Of a DNA stretch of 30,648 nt, positions 23,793 to 30,648 are shown in pieces. Each line of letters begins with the position of its first letter. Position 1 is the stretch's first letter. A program made the position numbers and the translations under genes. Source of the stretch: SVTX01 sp045585895 (GTDB taxonomy: Bacteria > Bacillota > Clostridia > Oscillospirales > CAG-272); assembly GCA_045585895.1 (NCBI GenBank), contig JAZMZI010000069.1, forward strand, positions 1 through 30,648, in the 5' to 3' direction. The notes beneath the pieces are model-generated. The model was not told the DNA's origin and did no database searches. It worked only from the letters and a program-made list of their open reading frames with translations.

Positions 23793-24686
23793 TCAATTAT
23801 TTTCGTCATTCAAAGATTCTTTTGGGTCTGCCTCTACGTCCGTGATGCTCTTATTTACATCGGAATCCCGATTCTCTGTCTTGTCGGTATACCATCTTTC
23901 AAGGAAGAACACACCCACGGCTCCCGCAATCATAATAAGGGCAATAAGCTGTGAAGGACTTATTAAGTCGGTTCCGATAGAACCGCGGTCGTCGTTGCGC
24001 AAGAATTCTATTATAAATCGCCACGCTCCGTACGCCGACATATAAAGCGGAAGATTGTATCTTCTTTTCTCGTAGGCGTTAAGAAACAAAAGTCCGAACA
24101 GAATAAGCAGAAATATCGCTTCGAAAAGCTGAGTGGGGACGTACTTTTGATATTCACCGCCAACGTGCATGGCAATACCGTACCACGCATCGGTCTTGGC
24201 ACCGTGACAACACCCTGCCGTAAGACAGCCTATTCGTCCAAGGCTATGTGCAATAGCGATAGCCGACACCGCCGACGATGCCATAGAGAAGAAATTCTCA
24301 TTATGGTAATAGGGATTTTCGGTCTTTGCAAAATACTTTTTCCCTGCAATAAAGTATATCAGAAGAAACGCCGCCGCACCTCCGATGATACCTCCGTAAA
24401 AGGTTATTCCCGTATTTACGATCTGAAGTTTGCCGTCCTCGCCGATCTTAAACAAAAACTCAAAACCGCCTCTTTCGGGTATGTTATACAACGCCTGAAA
24501 GAAGGAGGCGGATACGAGTCCCGTCAATATAGCGGCGCAACCGCAGATTATCGAAAACTTCTGTAATCTAACTCTTATCCCTCGCTTGTCTGCAAGAAAT
24601 CCAAACACGAGAAAAGCAACTATTATTCCCGCGCACAGAAGTATATCATACAGGGTCAGACCCAAAAATATTTTATAAGGATACAT
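23793..24686 (-). CDS. Prolipoprotein diacylglyceryl transferase-like membrane protein
   Basis: The 297-residue, seven-helix protein belongs to the Lgt family, whose classical members move diacylglycerol from phosphatidylglycerol to the lipobox cysteine. Visible motifs are ITFYGGIIGG (residues ~96-105), HSLGRIGCLTAGCCHG (~147-162), PTQLFEAI (~184-191) and WRFIIEFLRND (~217-227). In classical Lgt the central motif is GRxGNFxNGE; here Asn is replaced and two or three Cys are present, the pattern of a clostridial Lgt-like subgroup. The YGG in place of HGG is another change. It could be the working Lgt of the cell or a paralogue with another acceptor. A polar C-terminal tail of ~30 residues follows the last helix. 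The ATG at 24686 has AGGAGAG upstream. Confidence 0.85.
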   Translation of the reverse strand: MYPYKIFLGLTLYDILLCAGIIVAFLVFGFLADKRGIRVRLQKFSIICGCAAILTGLVSASFFQALYNIPERGGFEFLFKIGEDGKLQIVNTGITFYGGIIGGAAAFLLIYFIAGKKYFAKTENPYYHNENFFSMASSAVSAIAIAHSLGRIGCLTAGCCHGAKTDAWYGIAMHVGGEYQKYVPTQLFEAIFLLILFGLLFLNAYEKRRYNLPLYMSAYGAWRFIIEFLRNDDRGSIGTDLISPSQLIALIMIAGAVGVFFLERWYTDKTENRDSDVNKSITDVEADPKESLNDENN

Positions 24687-24700
24687 ACTCTCTCCTAAAA

Positions 24701-25246
24701 TTACTGCTCGGACAATATTTTTTCAAGCTTTTCCGCCGACACAAGAACCTTACGGGGTCTGTTGCCGTCCATGGGACTTATTATCGCAAGCTTTTCAAGT
24801 CTGTCAACTATCTCGGACGCTTTTTCGTAACCTATACCAAGACTTCTTTGAAGAAAGGACACCGAGGTAACTCCCTCCTCTACCACCAGCCTTGCCGCCG
24901 CGCAGAAAAGGTCTACGTCGTACATATCCTCGACGCTGTCTATTATTTCGTTATCGCTCTCTTGCTCGTTTCCGTCGGGAAGGTCGGTAAGAGTGAACGC
25001 AAAGACCGCGTCTCCCTCTGCCTTTTTTCCGTCAAGCTCCTTGAAATCGGACTCGGCATTTTTTGAAGCGGATCCAACGTCGGACGCAAGGCCTTCATCC
25101 ACGGTAAGCTGAGGCTCAGTGTCTCCAAGTCCTTCAAGCTCCGCCATAAGCTCGTTCAGTGCGTTTTCGCACTGAACGACGCTCATAGGAGCAATCTCCT
25201 CTTCAAACCGAGAGGTATTTTTATTCGTGTTGTTTTTATCGTTCAT
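24701..25246 (-). CDS. Stand-alone FtsK gamma-domain protein
   Basis: The 181-residue protein has an acidic, probably disordered N-terminal ~105 residues. Its C-terminal winged helix (~108-181) matches the DNA-reading gamma domain of FtsK/SpoIIIE: AARLVVEEGVTSVSFLQRSL, then IGYEKASEIVDRLEKL, and DGNRPRKVLV. The neighbouring ftsK ends in the same domain (AADLAVDSGKIATSMLQRRL, then VGYGRAAKIIDRLEEMG, DGTKPRRVLM). There is no motor domain and no membrane segment. It lies 22 nt downstream of ftsK, preceded by TTTGGAGA, and was probably made by a partial duplication. By family knowledge it should bind the same oriented octamer-like sequences that guide the translocase. A role as competitor, loader or regulator is inference. 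Confidence 0.85.
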   Translation of the reverse strand: MNDKNNTNKNTSRFEEEIAPMSVVQCENALNELMAELEGLGDTEPQLTVDEGLASDVGSASKNAESDFKELDGKKAEGDAVFAFTLTDLPDGNEQESDNEIIDSVEDMYDVDLFCAAARLVVEEGVTSVSFLQRSLGIGYEKASEIVDRLEKLAIISPMDGNRPRKVLVSAEKLEKILSEQ

Positions 25247-25268
25247 AAATTCTCCAAATCAAGAATTG

Positions 25269-28049
25269 TTAAAAGGGAGCATCTCCGCCGCTCTGACCGT
25301 TTTTCAGCTCTTCAAGCTGTTCTCGGGTCATAAGCACTCGACGGGGCTTCGTTCCGTCAGAGGGACCTACTACGCCCATTTCTTCAAGTCTGTCGATTAT
25401 CTTTGCCGCTCTGCCGTAACCGACGCTGAGTCGTCTCTGTAGCATAGACGTTGCTATCTTACCCGAATCAACGGCAAGATCCGCCGCGTCAAAGAGCAGA
25501 GCGTCGTCTTCGCCCGCACCGCCCATCACGTCGCCGCCCGACGCACCGCCAGCGGGAGCGTTACCGCATTTAGCGGACTCAATATCAATGTTCGACTCAA
25601 ATTCCTGATCGTAGATTACGGGAGCATTGTTTGCTTTTACGTAATTAACTACCGACTCTACCTCTTCGTCAGAAACGAACGCACCCTGAACGCGGGCAGG
25701 CTTGGGAGCGCCTACGGGAGCGTAGAGCATATCACCGCGACCGCAAAGCTTCTCTGCTCCGACGGTATCGAGAATGATCCTCGAATCCATACCCGACATA
25801 ACGGTAAACGCGATACGCGAAGGAATATTTGCCTTGATAAGACCCGTAATAACGTCAACGGAAGGTCTCTGAGTACCGATTATCAAGTGAATACCCGCCG
25901 CTCTCGCTTTCTGCGCGATACGAACGACCGCTGTTTCGACCTCGTCCTTTGCGGTCATCATAAGATCCGCAAACTCATCGATAATAATAACAAGTCTGGG
26001 CATATAAGGCTTATCGGGATCGTTTTTGGTGGCTTCGTTATATCCCGTGATATTACGAACTCCGACTTCCTCGATGAGTTCAAAACGCTTTTCCATTTCG
26101 TTGACTGCGGTATTAAGCGCGCCGGCCGCCTTTTTGGGATCGCTGATTATTCGGCAACAAAGGTGAGGAATATCGCGATATATCTTAAATTCAACCTTTT
26201 TGGGGTCTATAAGAAGTAATTTTACCTCGTTGGGCTTTGCGTGGTAAAGTATACTCATAATTATAGAGTTGATACAAACCGACTTACCCGAACCCGTAGT
26301 ACCCGCAACCAAAAGGTGAGGCATCTTTTCAATATCAAATACTACGGGCTTACCCGAGACGTCGGCTCCGAGGCAGGACGCCAGCACGCTCTTGTGATTT
26401 TTGAAATCGGGAGTCTCGATGAGAGAACGAAGCTTAACGGGAGCGGGCTTATCGTTGGGCACCTCGATACCTACCGCCATTTTACCGGGGATAGGCGCTT
26501 CGATACGAACGCCCGATTTTGCAAGTCCGTAGGAGATATCATCCACAAGATTTGCTACGGAACGAACTCTTACTCCCGCTTCGGGCTGGATCTCGTAACG
26601 GGTTATGGTAGGTCCGCAGGAGCAGGTTATATCTCTTACCGGGATCCTGAAATCCTGAAGCACTCCGCGGAGAAGCTCCTTGTTCTTCTCCACCTCGGCA
26701 GGATCGCTGGAATACTGCGAGGGGCCCTCGGAAAGAAGACTTACGGGAGGGTATTTATACTCGGGAACGGGCATGGGCGCAGGCTTGTCGCCGATGAAAT
26801 ACTCGTCCTTCTGTTCGTTCTGCGCTCTGAAAGCATCTGCGGATTTAGGAGCCTTATCCTGCACCTCGGGGGTAAATACCTCTCCCGTATTTACGTCTAC
26901 GAGCGGCTCTTCTTCAAATCTTTCATTGAAAAGGTCGTCTACGGGAGCGTGTCCTCTCTGCTTCTGTCCGTCATCCTTGGGATCTACGAAGACGACGGTG
27001 GAGAGATCAAGCTCGTCGTCGTTTCCGTCAGCAATCGTTTCAACAACATCAGCTGCCTCTTGGACTTCACTTGCCGTCAAAGAAGGCTCCTTTATGCCGT
27101 CCTCGTGCACGATACTGTTTTCGGGAAGAGAGGAAAGAGACAGCTCCTCCTCGTCCTCAACGGCGATTGCGTTTTGTTTCTCGGCATCTTCAACGAGAGC
27201 TTTTGCCTCCGCTTCCGCCTCTGCCTTTGCAGCTTCCTTTTCAGCCTTTTCCGCGGATCTTGCCGCTATTGCCTCGGCTCTCGCCGCTTCTCTTTCCTTT
27301 TTGCGCTCTTCACGCTCTATCTCTCTGTCAAGCTTGTCCTGCTCACGCTCGGCGGCGCGGTCAAGCTTAGCCTGCTCCTTGCGGTGAGCCTTCTCCTCCG
27401 CGTCTCTTTCTTTCTTTTCTGCGGCGAGCACCTTCACCTTTTCGGCAATTTTTTTCGCAACCGCAACGGGCGTAGTACCGCAAAGGAAGAGCACCATGGG
27501 AATAAGAATAGCTATGAGCACGAATATCGTTCCGAAAACGTTGAGCACCGCCTCAAAGCAGAAGGCAGTGAATCCTCCGATCACGCCTCCGCCGATAAGA
27601 GCCGCTCCGTCTGAATAAAGCTCGCTTGCGGAATAGGAAAAATTACCGTCAAAGGCATGGGTGAAGGTATGTATAAGCGCCGAAACCACTATTGATGAAA
27701 CGAACGCTATAACCGAATTTACCACGACGTACGAGCGGCGGCAATAATTTTTCCAGAATATTACGTAAAGCACCATGATTATCGGTATAACGAATGCCGA
27801 AACACCGAACAGACCGAAAAATACGTTACACACATAATATCCGAACCAGCCGAGAATATGCTCCGACGGATCGGTCAGCGAATTGGACGGATTGCAGAAA
27901 AGATTGGTCACAAAGCATATCAGCAAGAGCAGCGCAACAACCGCCACTATATAGGGGATGAGCTGATAAATAAAAGGTTTTTTTCCGTTATCTCCGCTTC
28001 TGCCTTTATTATTTTTGAACTGTGTCTTTTTTCCCTTTTCGTTTGCCAT
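25269..28049 (-). CDS. ftsK: DNA translocase FtsK/SpoIIIE
   Basis: The 926-residue DNA pump moves chromosomes through a closing septum, and in spore formers it packs the forespore chromosome. Four membrane segments lie in residues ~28-190, followed by a long charged linker (~195-430) with an Arg/Lys/Glu/Ala coiled-coil-like stretch from ~205 to ~290. The motor domain has Walker A AGTTGSGKSVCIN (~583-595), PKKVEFKIYRDIPHL, and Walker B LVIIIDEFADLMM (~675). The C-terminal gamma domain (~850-916) reads DNA polarity. The ATG at 28049 has GGAAGGAA upstream. FtsK and SpoIIIE cannot be separated by sequence alone; no second copy is in the window. It leads the ftsK-gamma-lgt-like-CPBP operon. Confidence 0.96.
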   Translation of the reverse strand: MANEKGKKTQFKNNKGRSGDNGKKPFIYQLIPYIVAVVALLLLICFVTNLFCNPSNSLTDPSEHILGWFGYYVCNVFFGLFGVSAFVIPIIMVLYVIFWKNYCRRSYVVVNSVIAFVSSIVVSALIHTFTHAFDGNFSYSASELYSDGAALIGGGVIGGFTAFCFEAVLNVFGTIFVLIAILIPMVLFLCGTTPVAVAKKIAEKVKVLAAEKKERDAEEKAHRKEQAKLDRAAEREQDKLDREIEREERKKEREAARAEAIAARSAEKAEKEAAKAEAEAEAKALVEDAEKQNAIAVEDEEELSLSSLPENSIVHEDGIKEPSLTASEVQEAADVVETIADGNDDELDLSTVVFVDPKDDGQKQRGHAPVDDLFNERFEEEPLVDVNTGEVFTPEVQDKAPKSADAFRAQNEQKDEYFIGDKPAPMPVPEYKYPPVSLLSEGPSQYSSDPAEVEKNKELLRGVLQDFRIPVRDITCSCGPTITRYEIQPEAGVRVRSVANLVDDISYGLAKSGVRIEAPIPGKMAVGIEVPNDKPAPVKLRSLIETPDFKNHKSVLASCLGADVSGKPVVFDIEKMPHLLVAGTTGSGKSVCINSIIMSILYHAKPNEVKLLLIDPKKVEFKIYRDIPHLCCRIISDPKKAAGALNTAVNEMEKRFELIEEVGVRNITGYNEATKNDPDKPYMPRLVIIIDEFADLMMTAKDEVETAVVRIAQKARAAGIHLIIGTQRPSVDVITGLIKANIPSRIAFTVMSGMDSRIILDTVGAEKLCGRGDMLYAPVGAPKPARVQGAFVSDEEVESVVNYVKANNAPVIYDQEFESNIDIESAKCGNAPAGGASGGDVMGGAGEDDALLFDAADLAVDSGKIATSMLQRRLSVGYGRAAKIIDRLEEMGVVGPSDGTKPRRVLMTREQLEELKNGQSGGDAPF

Positions 28050-28156
28050 TTATAAAATTCCTTCCTTTGGGTTTCAAAAGTCCTTTGATGAGGTATAAAA
28101 CGGATATATCGGCAAAAAATAAGGATATTACCGTCAAAACCACAACATATAGTATT

Positions 28157-28185
28157 ATTATATCATATTAAGTTTAATTTGTAAA
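28157..28185 (-). promoter_or_regulatory. Promoter of the ftsK operon
   Basis: On the minus strand, TTTACA (28185-28180) and a perfect TATAAT (28162-28157) are spaced by 17 nt. Transcription would start near 28150, giving a leader of about 100 nt before ftsK. Confidence 0.75.
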
Positions 28186-28191
28186 GAGATT

Positions 28192-28219
28192 TTGACGTTG
28201 ATTTTTAGTTTTTTATGCA
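28192..28219 (+). promoter_or_regulatory. Possible promoter of the TSUP gene pair
   Basis: TTGACG (28192-28197) and TATGCA (28214-28219) with a 16-nt spacer are the best candidate upstream of 28261. The -10 match is weak. Confidence 0.3.
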
Positions 28220-28260
28220 AAAAAGCAAGGATTTTTCAGGCATCAAAAGGAGACTCAAAA

Positions 28261-28644
28261 GTGAAGGAGCAAAGTTCAAAAATTAATATGGCTGCGGTAC
28301 TTTTTGCGGCGGCAGCGGCAGGATTCTGCAACGCGCTCATAGGCGCGGGCGGAGGCATTTTGCTGACACTGGTCATGGGCGCCGCAATTCCCAACTTCTT
28401 TTCCGACCGCCGTCAACTGCTTGCCACGTCTCAGGCTTCGATGATACCGGGGTGTCTTCTATCTTCAATCATATATGCGACGAGCGGCGGATTTGACACG
28501 TCGAATTTCGCACTGTTTGCAGTCCCCGCTCTGCTTGGCGGAGCTTTGGGCAGCGTTTTGTTGACTAAAATAAAGCCCCGATGGATAGGCAATATTTTCT
28601 CGGCAATAGTCATTTTTTCGGGATTCAGAATGGTAGGGGGGTGA
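28261..28644 (+). CDS. Half-size TauE/SafE (TSUP) membrane protein, first of pair
   Basis: The 127-residue protein has about four membrane segments and the family motif GFCNALIGAGGGILLTLVM (residues ~20-38), typical of the first half of sulfite/organosulfonate exporters (TSUP, formerly DUF81). A full TSUP protein has ~250 residues with the motif in each half, so this is a half-length protein. I choose the GTG at 28261 because AAAGGAG lies 8-9 nt upstream; the longer frame from a TTG at 28192 overlaps promoter sequence. The stop is 4 nt before the next start, so both halves are made together and probably assemble as a heterodimer. The substrate is unknown. Confidence 0.85.
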   Translation: MKEQSSKINMAAVLFAAAAAGFCNALIGAGGGILLTLVMGAAIPNFFSDRRQLLATSQASMIPGCLLSSIIYATSGGFDTSNFALFAVPALLGGALGSVLLTKIKPRWIGNIFSAIVIFSGFRMVGG

Positions 28645-28648
28645 ATCG

Positions 28649-29050
28649 GTGGACAACGCATTATCGGCTCTCATTGCGGCAACGGTTGCATTTTTAATAG
28701 CAATACTTTCGGGGCTGGGCGTCGGAAGCGGAGGACTCTTCGTTATTTGGTTAGTGTCGGTTTACAGAGTATCCGCGCCCCAAGCCAGAGGAATGAATCT
28801 TCTCTTTTTCGTTTTCTCCGCATCAGCGGCGCTTATCCTCCACTGGTTTAAAAAAAGAGTTGACCTATCCCTCATATTCAAGCTGTCTCTTTTTGCTCTT
28901 ATAGGTACACTTTTGGGCACTTTTGTCTCAAGATACGTCTCGGCAATGCTTCTGCGTCAAATTTTCGGAGGATTTTTGATCCTTGCGGGACTATATTCGC
29001 TCCTTTCGGGCAAGCTTTTGAAAAAAGGACGTTCCAAAGAGGAATTTTGA
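28649..29050 (+). CDS. Half-size TauE/SafE (TSUP) membrane protein, second of pair
   Basis: The 133-residue protein with about four membrane segments starts at a GTG at 28649, with a G-rich ribosome site (AGGGGGG) overlapping the end of the upstream gene. It carries the second-half TSUP motif AILSGLGVGSGGLFVIWLV (residues ~18-36), then RGMNLLFFVFSASAAL, and ends with a basic tail. It pairs with the preceding gene, and together they equal one full-length transporter. A single sequencing frameshift is unlikely, because each half has its own start, ribosome site and complete set of helices. Family members export sulfite, sulfoacetate or related anions; specificity here cannot be read from the sequence. 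Confidence 0.85.
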   Translation: MDNALSALIAATVAFLIAILSGLGVGSGGLFVIWLVSVYRVSAPQARGMNLLFFVFSASAALILHWFKKRVDLSLIFKLSLFALIGTLLGTFVSRYVSAMLLRQIFGGFLILAGLYSLLSGKLLKKGRSKEEF

Positions 29051-29151
29051 CTTTTTCGCTGAAATTGCGTTAAAATTCAACAACAAAACCGATTATTTTT
29101 GCGTTTCTCGCAAACATTTTCGTTAAAAAAAGAATTTTTTTCTAAAACCTC

Positions 29152-29180
29152 TTTACAAATCGTTTTTTATATGTTATAAT
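29152..29180 (+). promoter_or_regulatory. Promoter of rpsO-pnp
   Basis: TTTACA (29152-29157) and a perfect TATAAT (29175-29180) with a 17-nt spacer give a predicted start near 29187. This leaves a leader of about 146 nt before rpsO. Confidence 0.8.
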
Positions 29181-29186
29181 GTACGC

Positions 29187-29332
29187 TGTATAACGGCGGC
29201 ACGGCTTCTCGAGTAATAAGTTGCGCCTGTAAAACTCCCACGGGAGACAACCAAAAGCGTGAATTTCACCCTCTCGGTTGCGGTGCGGTCCGTGAAACAA
29301 AAATATTTTATTTTCGAAAGGTGAATACGAAA
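29187..29332 (+). promoter_or_regulatory. rpsO 5' leader, candidate S15 autoregulatory RNA
   Basis: The leader is GC-rich and structured compared with its AT-rich surroundings. It contains complementary segments such as CACGG (near 29199) and CCGTG (near 29290), and a CTCC/GGAG hairpin. Ribosomal protein S15 represses its own mRNA through varied leader structures in many bacteria. The position is right, but I cannot match it to a specific S15 leader class by eye. Confidence 0.45.
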
Positions 29333-29596
29333 ATGACAGCAGCAGAAAAGCAGGCAATTATTGAGCAGTACGCTACCCACGAGGGCGACACAGGTTCTCC
29401 CGAGGTTCAGATCGCTATCCTTACTTACAGAATAGCTAACCTCACCGAGCACCTCAAGGACAACCACAAGGACAACCACAGCCGTCGCGGCCTCTTCAAG
29501 ATGGTAGGTCACAGAAGAAACCTTCTCAACTACCTCCAGAAGGTAGACATCGAAAGATACAGAGCTATCGTTGAAAAGCTCGGTCTGAGAAAGTAA
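29333..29596 (+). CDS. rpsO: 30S ribosomal protein S15
   Basis: S15 binds 16S rRNA early in assembly of the small-subunit platform. The 87-residue protein (family 88-89) shows TGSPEVQIAILTYRI (residues ~20-34), HLKDNHKDNHSRRGL (~40-54) and MVGHRRNLLNYL (~57-68), all hallmarks of S15. The ATG at 29333 follows AAAGGTG by 9 nt; a GTG inside that ribosome site is not the start. The rpsO-pnp order is widely conserved in bacteria. Confidence 0.98.
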   Translation: MTAAEKQAIIEQYATHEGDTGSPEVQIAILTYRIANLTEHLKDNHKDNHSRRGLFKMVGHRRNLLNYLQKVDIERYRAIVEKLGLRK

Positions 29597-29605
29597 TAAT
29601 TGTAT

Positions 29606-29647
29606 AAGAAACGGAGTGGCATATCTATCCCTGTCACTCCGCTTCTT
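29606..29647 (+). other. Hairpin directly after rpsO
   Basis: AAGAAACGGAGTG (29606-29618) pairs with CACTCCGCTTCTT (29635-29647) with one mismatch around a 16-nt loop. No T-run follows, so it is probably a processing or 3'-end stabilising hairpin that lets some transcription continue into pnp. Confidence 0.6.
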
Positions 29648-29705
29648 GCTGTAATCACTAAAAACGGAAAAGCTTTCGTTGACCGAAAAAGCCTTTTCCA
29701 AAGGA

Positions 29706-29803
29706 AAATTTTCGAAGAGAAGTCGAACCGAAAAAAGCAAGGCGAAGGCCTAGTTTTCCTGCATCGAGCCGCTTTTCGAGAGCTATGAAGTATTCGAAAA
29801 TTT
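29706..29803 (+). other. Nested inverted repeat in the rpsO-pnp spacer
   Basis: AAATTTTCGAA (29706-29716) and TTCGAAAATTT (29793-29803) are perfectly complementary, 76 nt apart. A weaker CGAAAA-AGC/GCTTTTCG pair lies inside. Together they suggest a further folded RNA domain. No convincing gene is seen in 29597-29933. Confidence 0.45.
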
Positions 29804-29816
29804 GTCAAAGTAAAAC

Positions 29817-29901
29817 AATTCACACGAGGGATTTTAGAGCTTAAATATGCGCCCGACGGGTGCTCGGACGTGTATTTAAGTCCTAAAACTCCGTGTGAAT
29901 T
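29817..29901 (+). promoter_or_regulatory. 85-nt rod hairpin in the pnp leader, likely RNase III site
   Basis: AATTCACAC (29817-29825) pairs with GTGTGAATT (29893-29901). The stem then continues almost without break through TTTTAG/CTAAAA and TTAAATA/TATTTAA into a G+C-rich top, for roughly 35 pairs with few mismatches. It ends 32 nt before the pnp start codon. In Escherichia coli a comparable pnp leader hairpin is cut by RNase III and lets PNPase repress itself; a similar role here is inference. Confidence 0.65.
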
Positions 29902-29933
29902 AAAAATAAAAATTTCAAATGGAGGAATAAAAA

Positions 29934-30648
29934 ATGTCCACTTCTATCGTAAGTTCCGCAATGGAATTCAAGAACTTCAAGAAGTTCAACTACACCTTGG
30001 CAGGCCGTCCCCTCGTAATCGAGAACGGTAAGATGGCAGGCCTTGCAAACGGTTCCGTCCTCGTTCGTTACGGTGAGACCGCAGTTCTTTGCTGCGCAAC
30101 CGCTTCCGAAAAGCCCCGTGACGGTATCGACTTCCTTCCCCTCTCCGTCGACTTCGACGAGAGAATGTACGCCGCAGGTAAGATCCCCGGCGGTTACCTC
30201 AAGAGAGAGGGTAAGCCTTCCGAGAAAGCAATTCTCACCAGCCGCGTTATCGACCGTCCTATCAGACCCCTTTTCCCCAAGGATCTTCGTAACGACGTAG
30301 CTCTCACCCTTACCGTTATGTCCGTTGATCCCGATTGCGCTCCCGAGGTTGCCGCTATGATCGGCGCTTCCACCGCACTCGCAATCTCCGACATTCCGTG
30401 GAACGGCCCTATCGGCGGTGTTCACATCGGTCTTATCGACGGTAAGTTCATCGTAAACCCCACCACCGAGCAGCAGAAGGTTTCCGACCTCCAGCTCACC
30501 GTTGCCGCTTCTATGGAAAAGGTCGTTATGATCGAGGCAGGCGCTAACGAGGTAGACGACAATGTAATGTACGACGCTATTATGCTCGCGCACAAGGAGA
30601 TCCGTGAGCTCCTCGCTTTCATCGGCGCTATCATCGACGAGATCGGTA
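29934..30648 (+). CDS. pnp: Polyribonucleotide nucleotidyltransferase, N-terminal part (cut by window end)
   Basis: PNPase is the phosphorolytic 3'-5' exoribonuclease of mRNA decay. The frame is open from the ATG at 29934 (GGAGG 9 nt upstream) to the window end, 238 codons of about 700. The first RNase PH-like domain is visible: GRPLVIENGKMAGLANGSVLV (near 30001-30064, quoted in part), YGETAVLCCA, DFLPLSVDFDERMYAAGKIPGG and the substrate-binding SRVIDRPIRPLFPK (~residues 102-115). It then continues with VMSVDPDCAPEVAAMIGAS. It lies 337 nt after rpsO, with structured leader RNA in between. Confidence 0.97.
   Translation, partial: MSTSIVSSAMEFKNFKKFNYTLAGRPLVIENGKMAGLANGSVLVRYGETAVLCCATASEKPRDGIDFLPLSVDFDERMYAAGKIPGGYLKREGKPSEKAILTSRVIDRPIRPLFPKDLRNDVALTLTVMSVDPDCAPEVAAMIGASTALAISDIPWNGPIGGVHIGLIDGKFIVNPTTEQQKVSDLQLTVAASMEKVVMIEAGANEVDDNVMYDAIMLAHKEIRELLAFIGAIIDEIG

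Noticed and set aside
26241..27614. 457-codon plus-strand frame opposite ftsK
   Set aside because: It is a shadow of the ftsK motor and charged linker. The Leu/Arg/Ser-rich product has no domain, and the ftsK call is certain.
29600..29788. 62-codon plus-strand frame between rpsO and pnp
   Set aside because: It overlaps the post-rpsO hairpin, has a poor start and no family resemblance.

Overview
The window looks like a chromosomal segment of a spore-forming Clostridia-type Firmicute with roughly balanced base composition. The reasons are a complete eight-gene spoIIIA operon, a PolC-type replicative polymerase, a SpoIIIE/FtsK translocase, MEP-pathway isoprenoid genes (dxr, ispG), and secreted proteins with dockerin and BspA-type leucine-rich repeats, which are typical of anaerobic gut or fibre-associated clostridia. 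Species cannot be named from the sequence alone.

Layout. The 3' end of thrS (1-134) ends at a strong terminator. Next is a secreted, glycine-rich beta-repeat protein with a cohesin-like module and a C-terminal dockerin. Its reading frame is broken at a run of seven A (671-677), which is either a true frameshift, a contingency tract or a -1 slippery site. From 3231 to 14213 a promoter drives the classic Firmicutes block pyrH-frr-uppS-cdsA-dxr-rseP-ispG-polC: UMP kinase, ribosome recycling, undecaprenyl and phospholipid precursors, isoprenoid synthesis, a site-2 protease and the replicative polymerase. It ends in a 230-bp nested inverted-repeat element resembling a MITE or a compound terminator. 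A minus-strand P-loop ATPase of unknown function follows. A divergent promoter then drives a rod-shaped structured RNA with its own terminator, just upstream of a BspA-like LRR lipoprotein.

From 17917 to 28049 genes lie on the minus strand. One block is ftsK/spoIIIE, a stand-alone FtsK-gamma-domain protein, an Lgt-like protein and a CPBP membrane protease (28049 to 22976). The other is spoIIIAA to spoIIIAH (22838 to 17917), which encodes the mother-cell part of the feeding-tube channel between mother cell and forespore. On the plus strand, two tandem half-size TauE/SafE (TSUP) membrane proteins follow. The window closes with rpsO, a highly structured 337-nt spacer, and the 5' part of pnp.

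Most of the window is core genome with conserved order. The parts most worth a second look are non-coding or small: the RNA at 15687-15906, the element at 14232-14461, the poly-A frame break near 675, the isolated gamma-domain protein, the 85-nt rod hairpin in front of pnp, and the degenerate second half of the P-loop ATPase.
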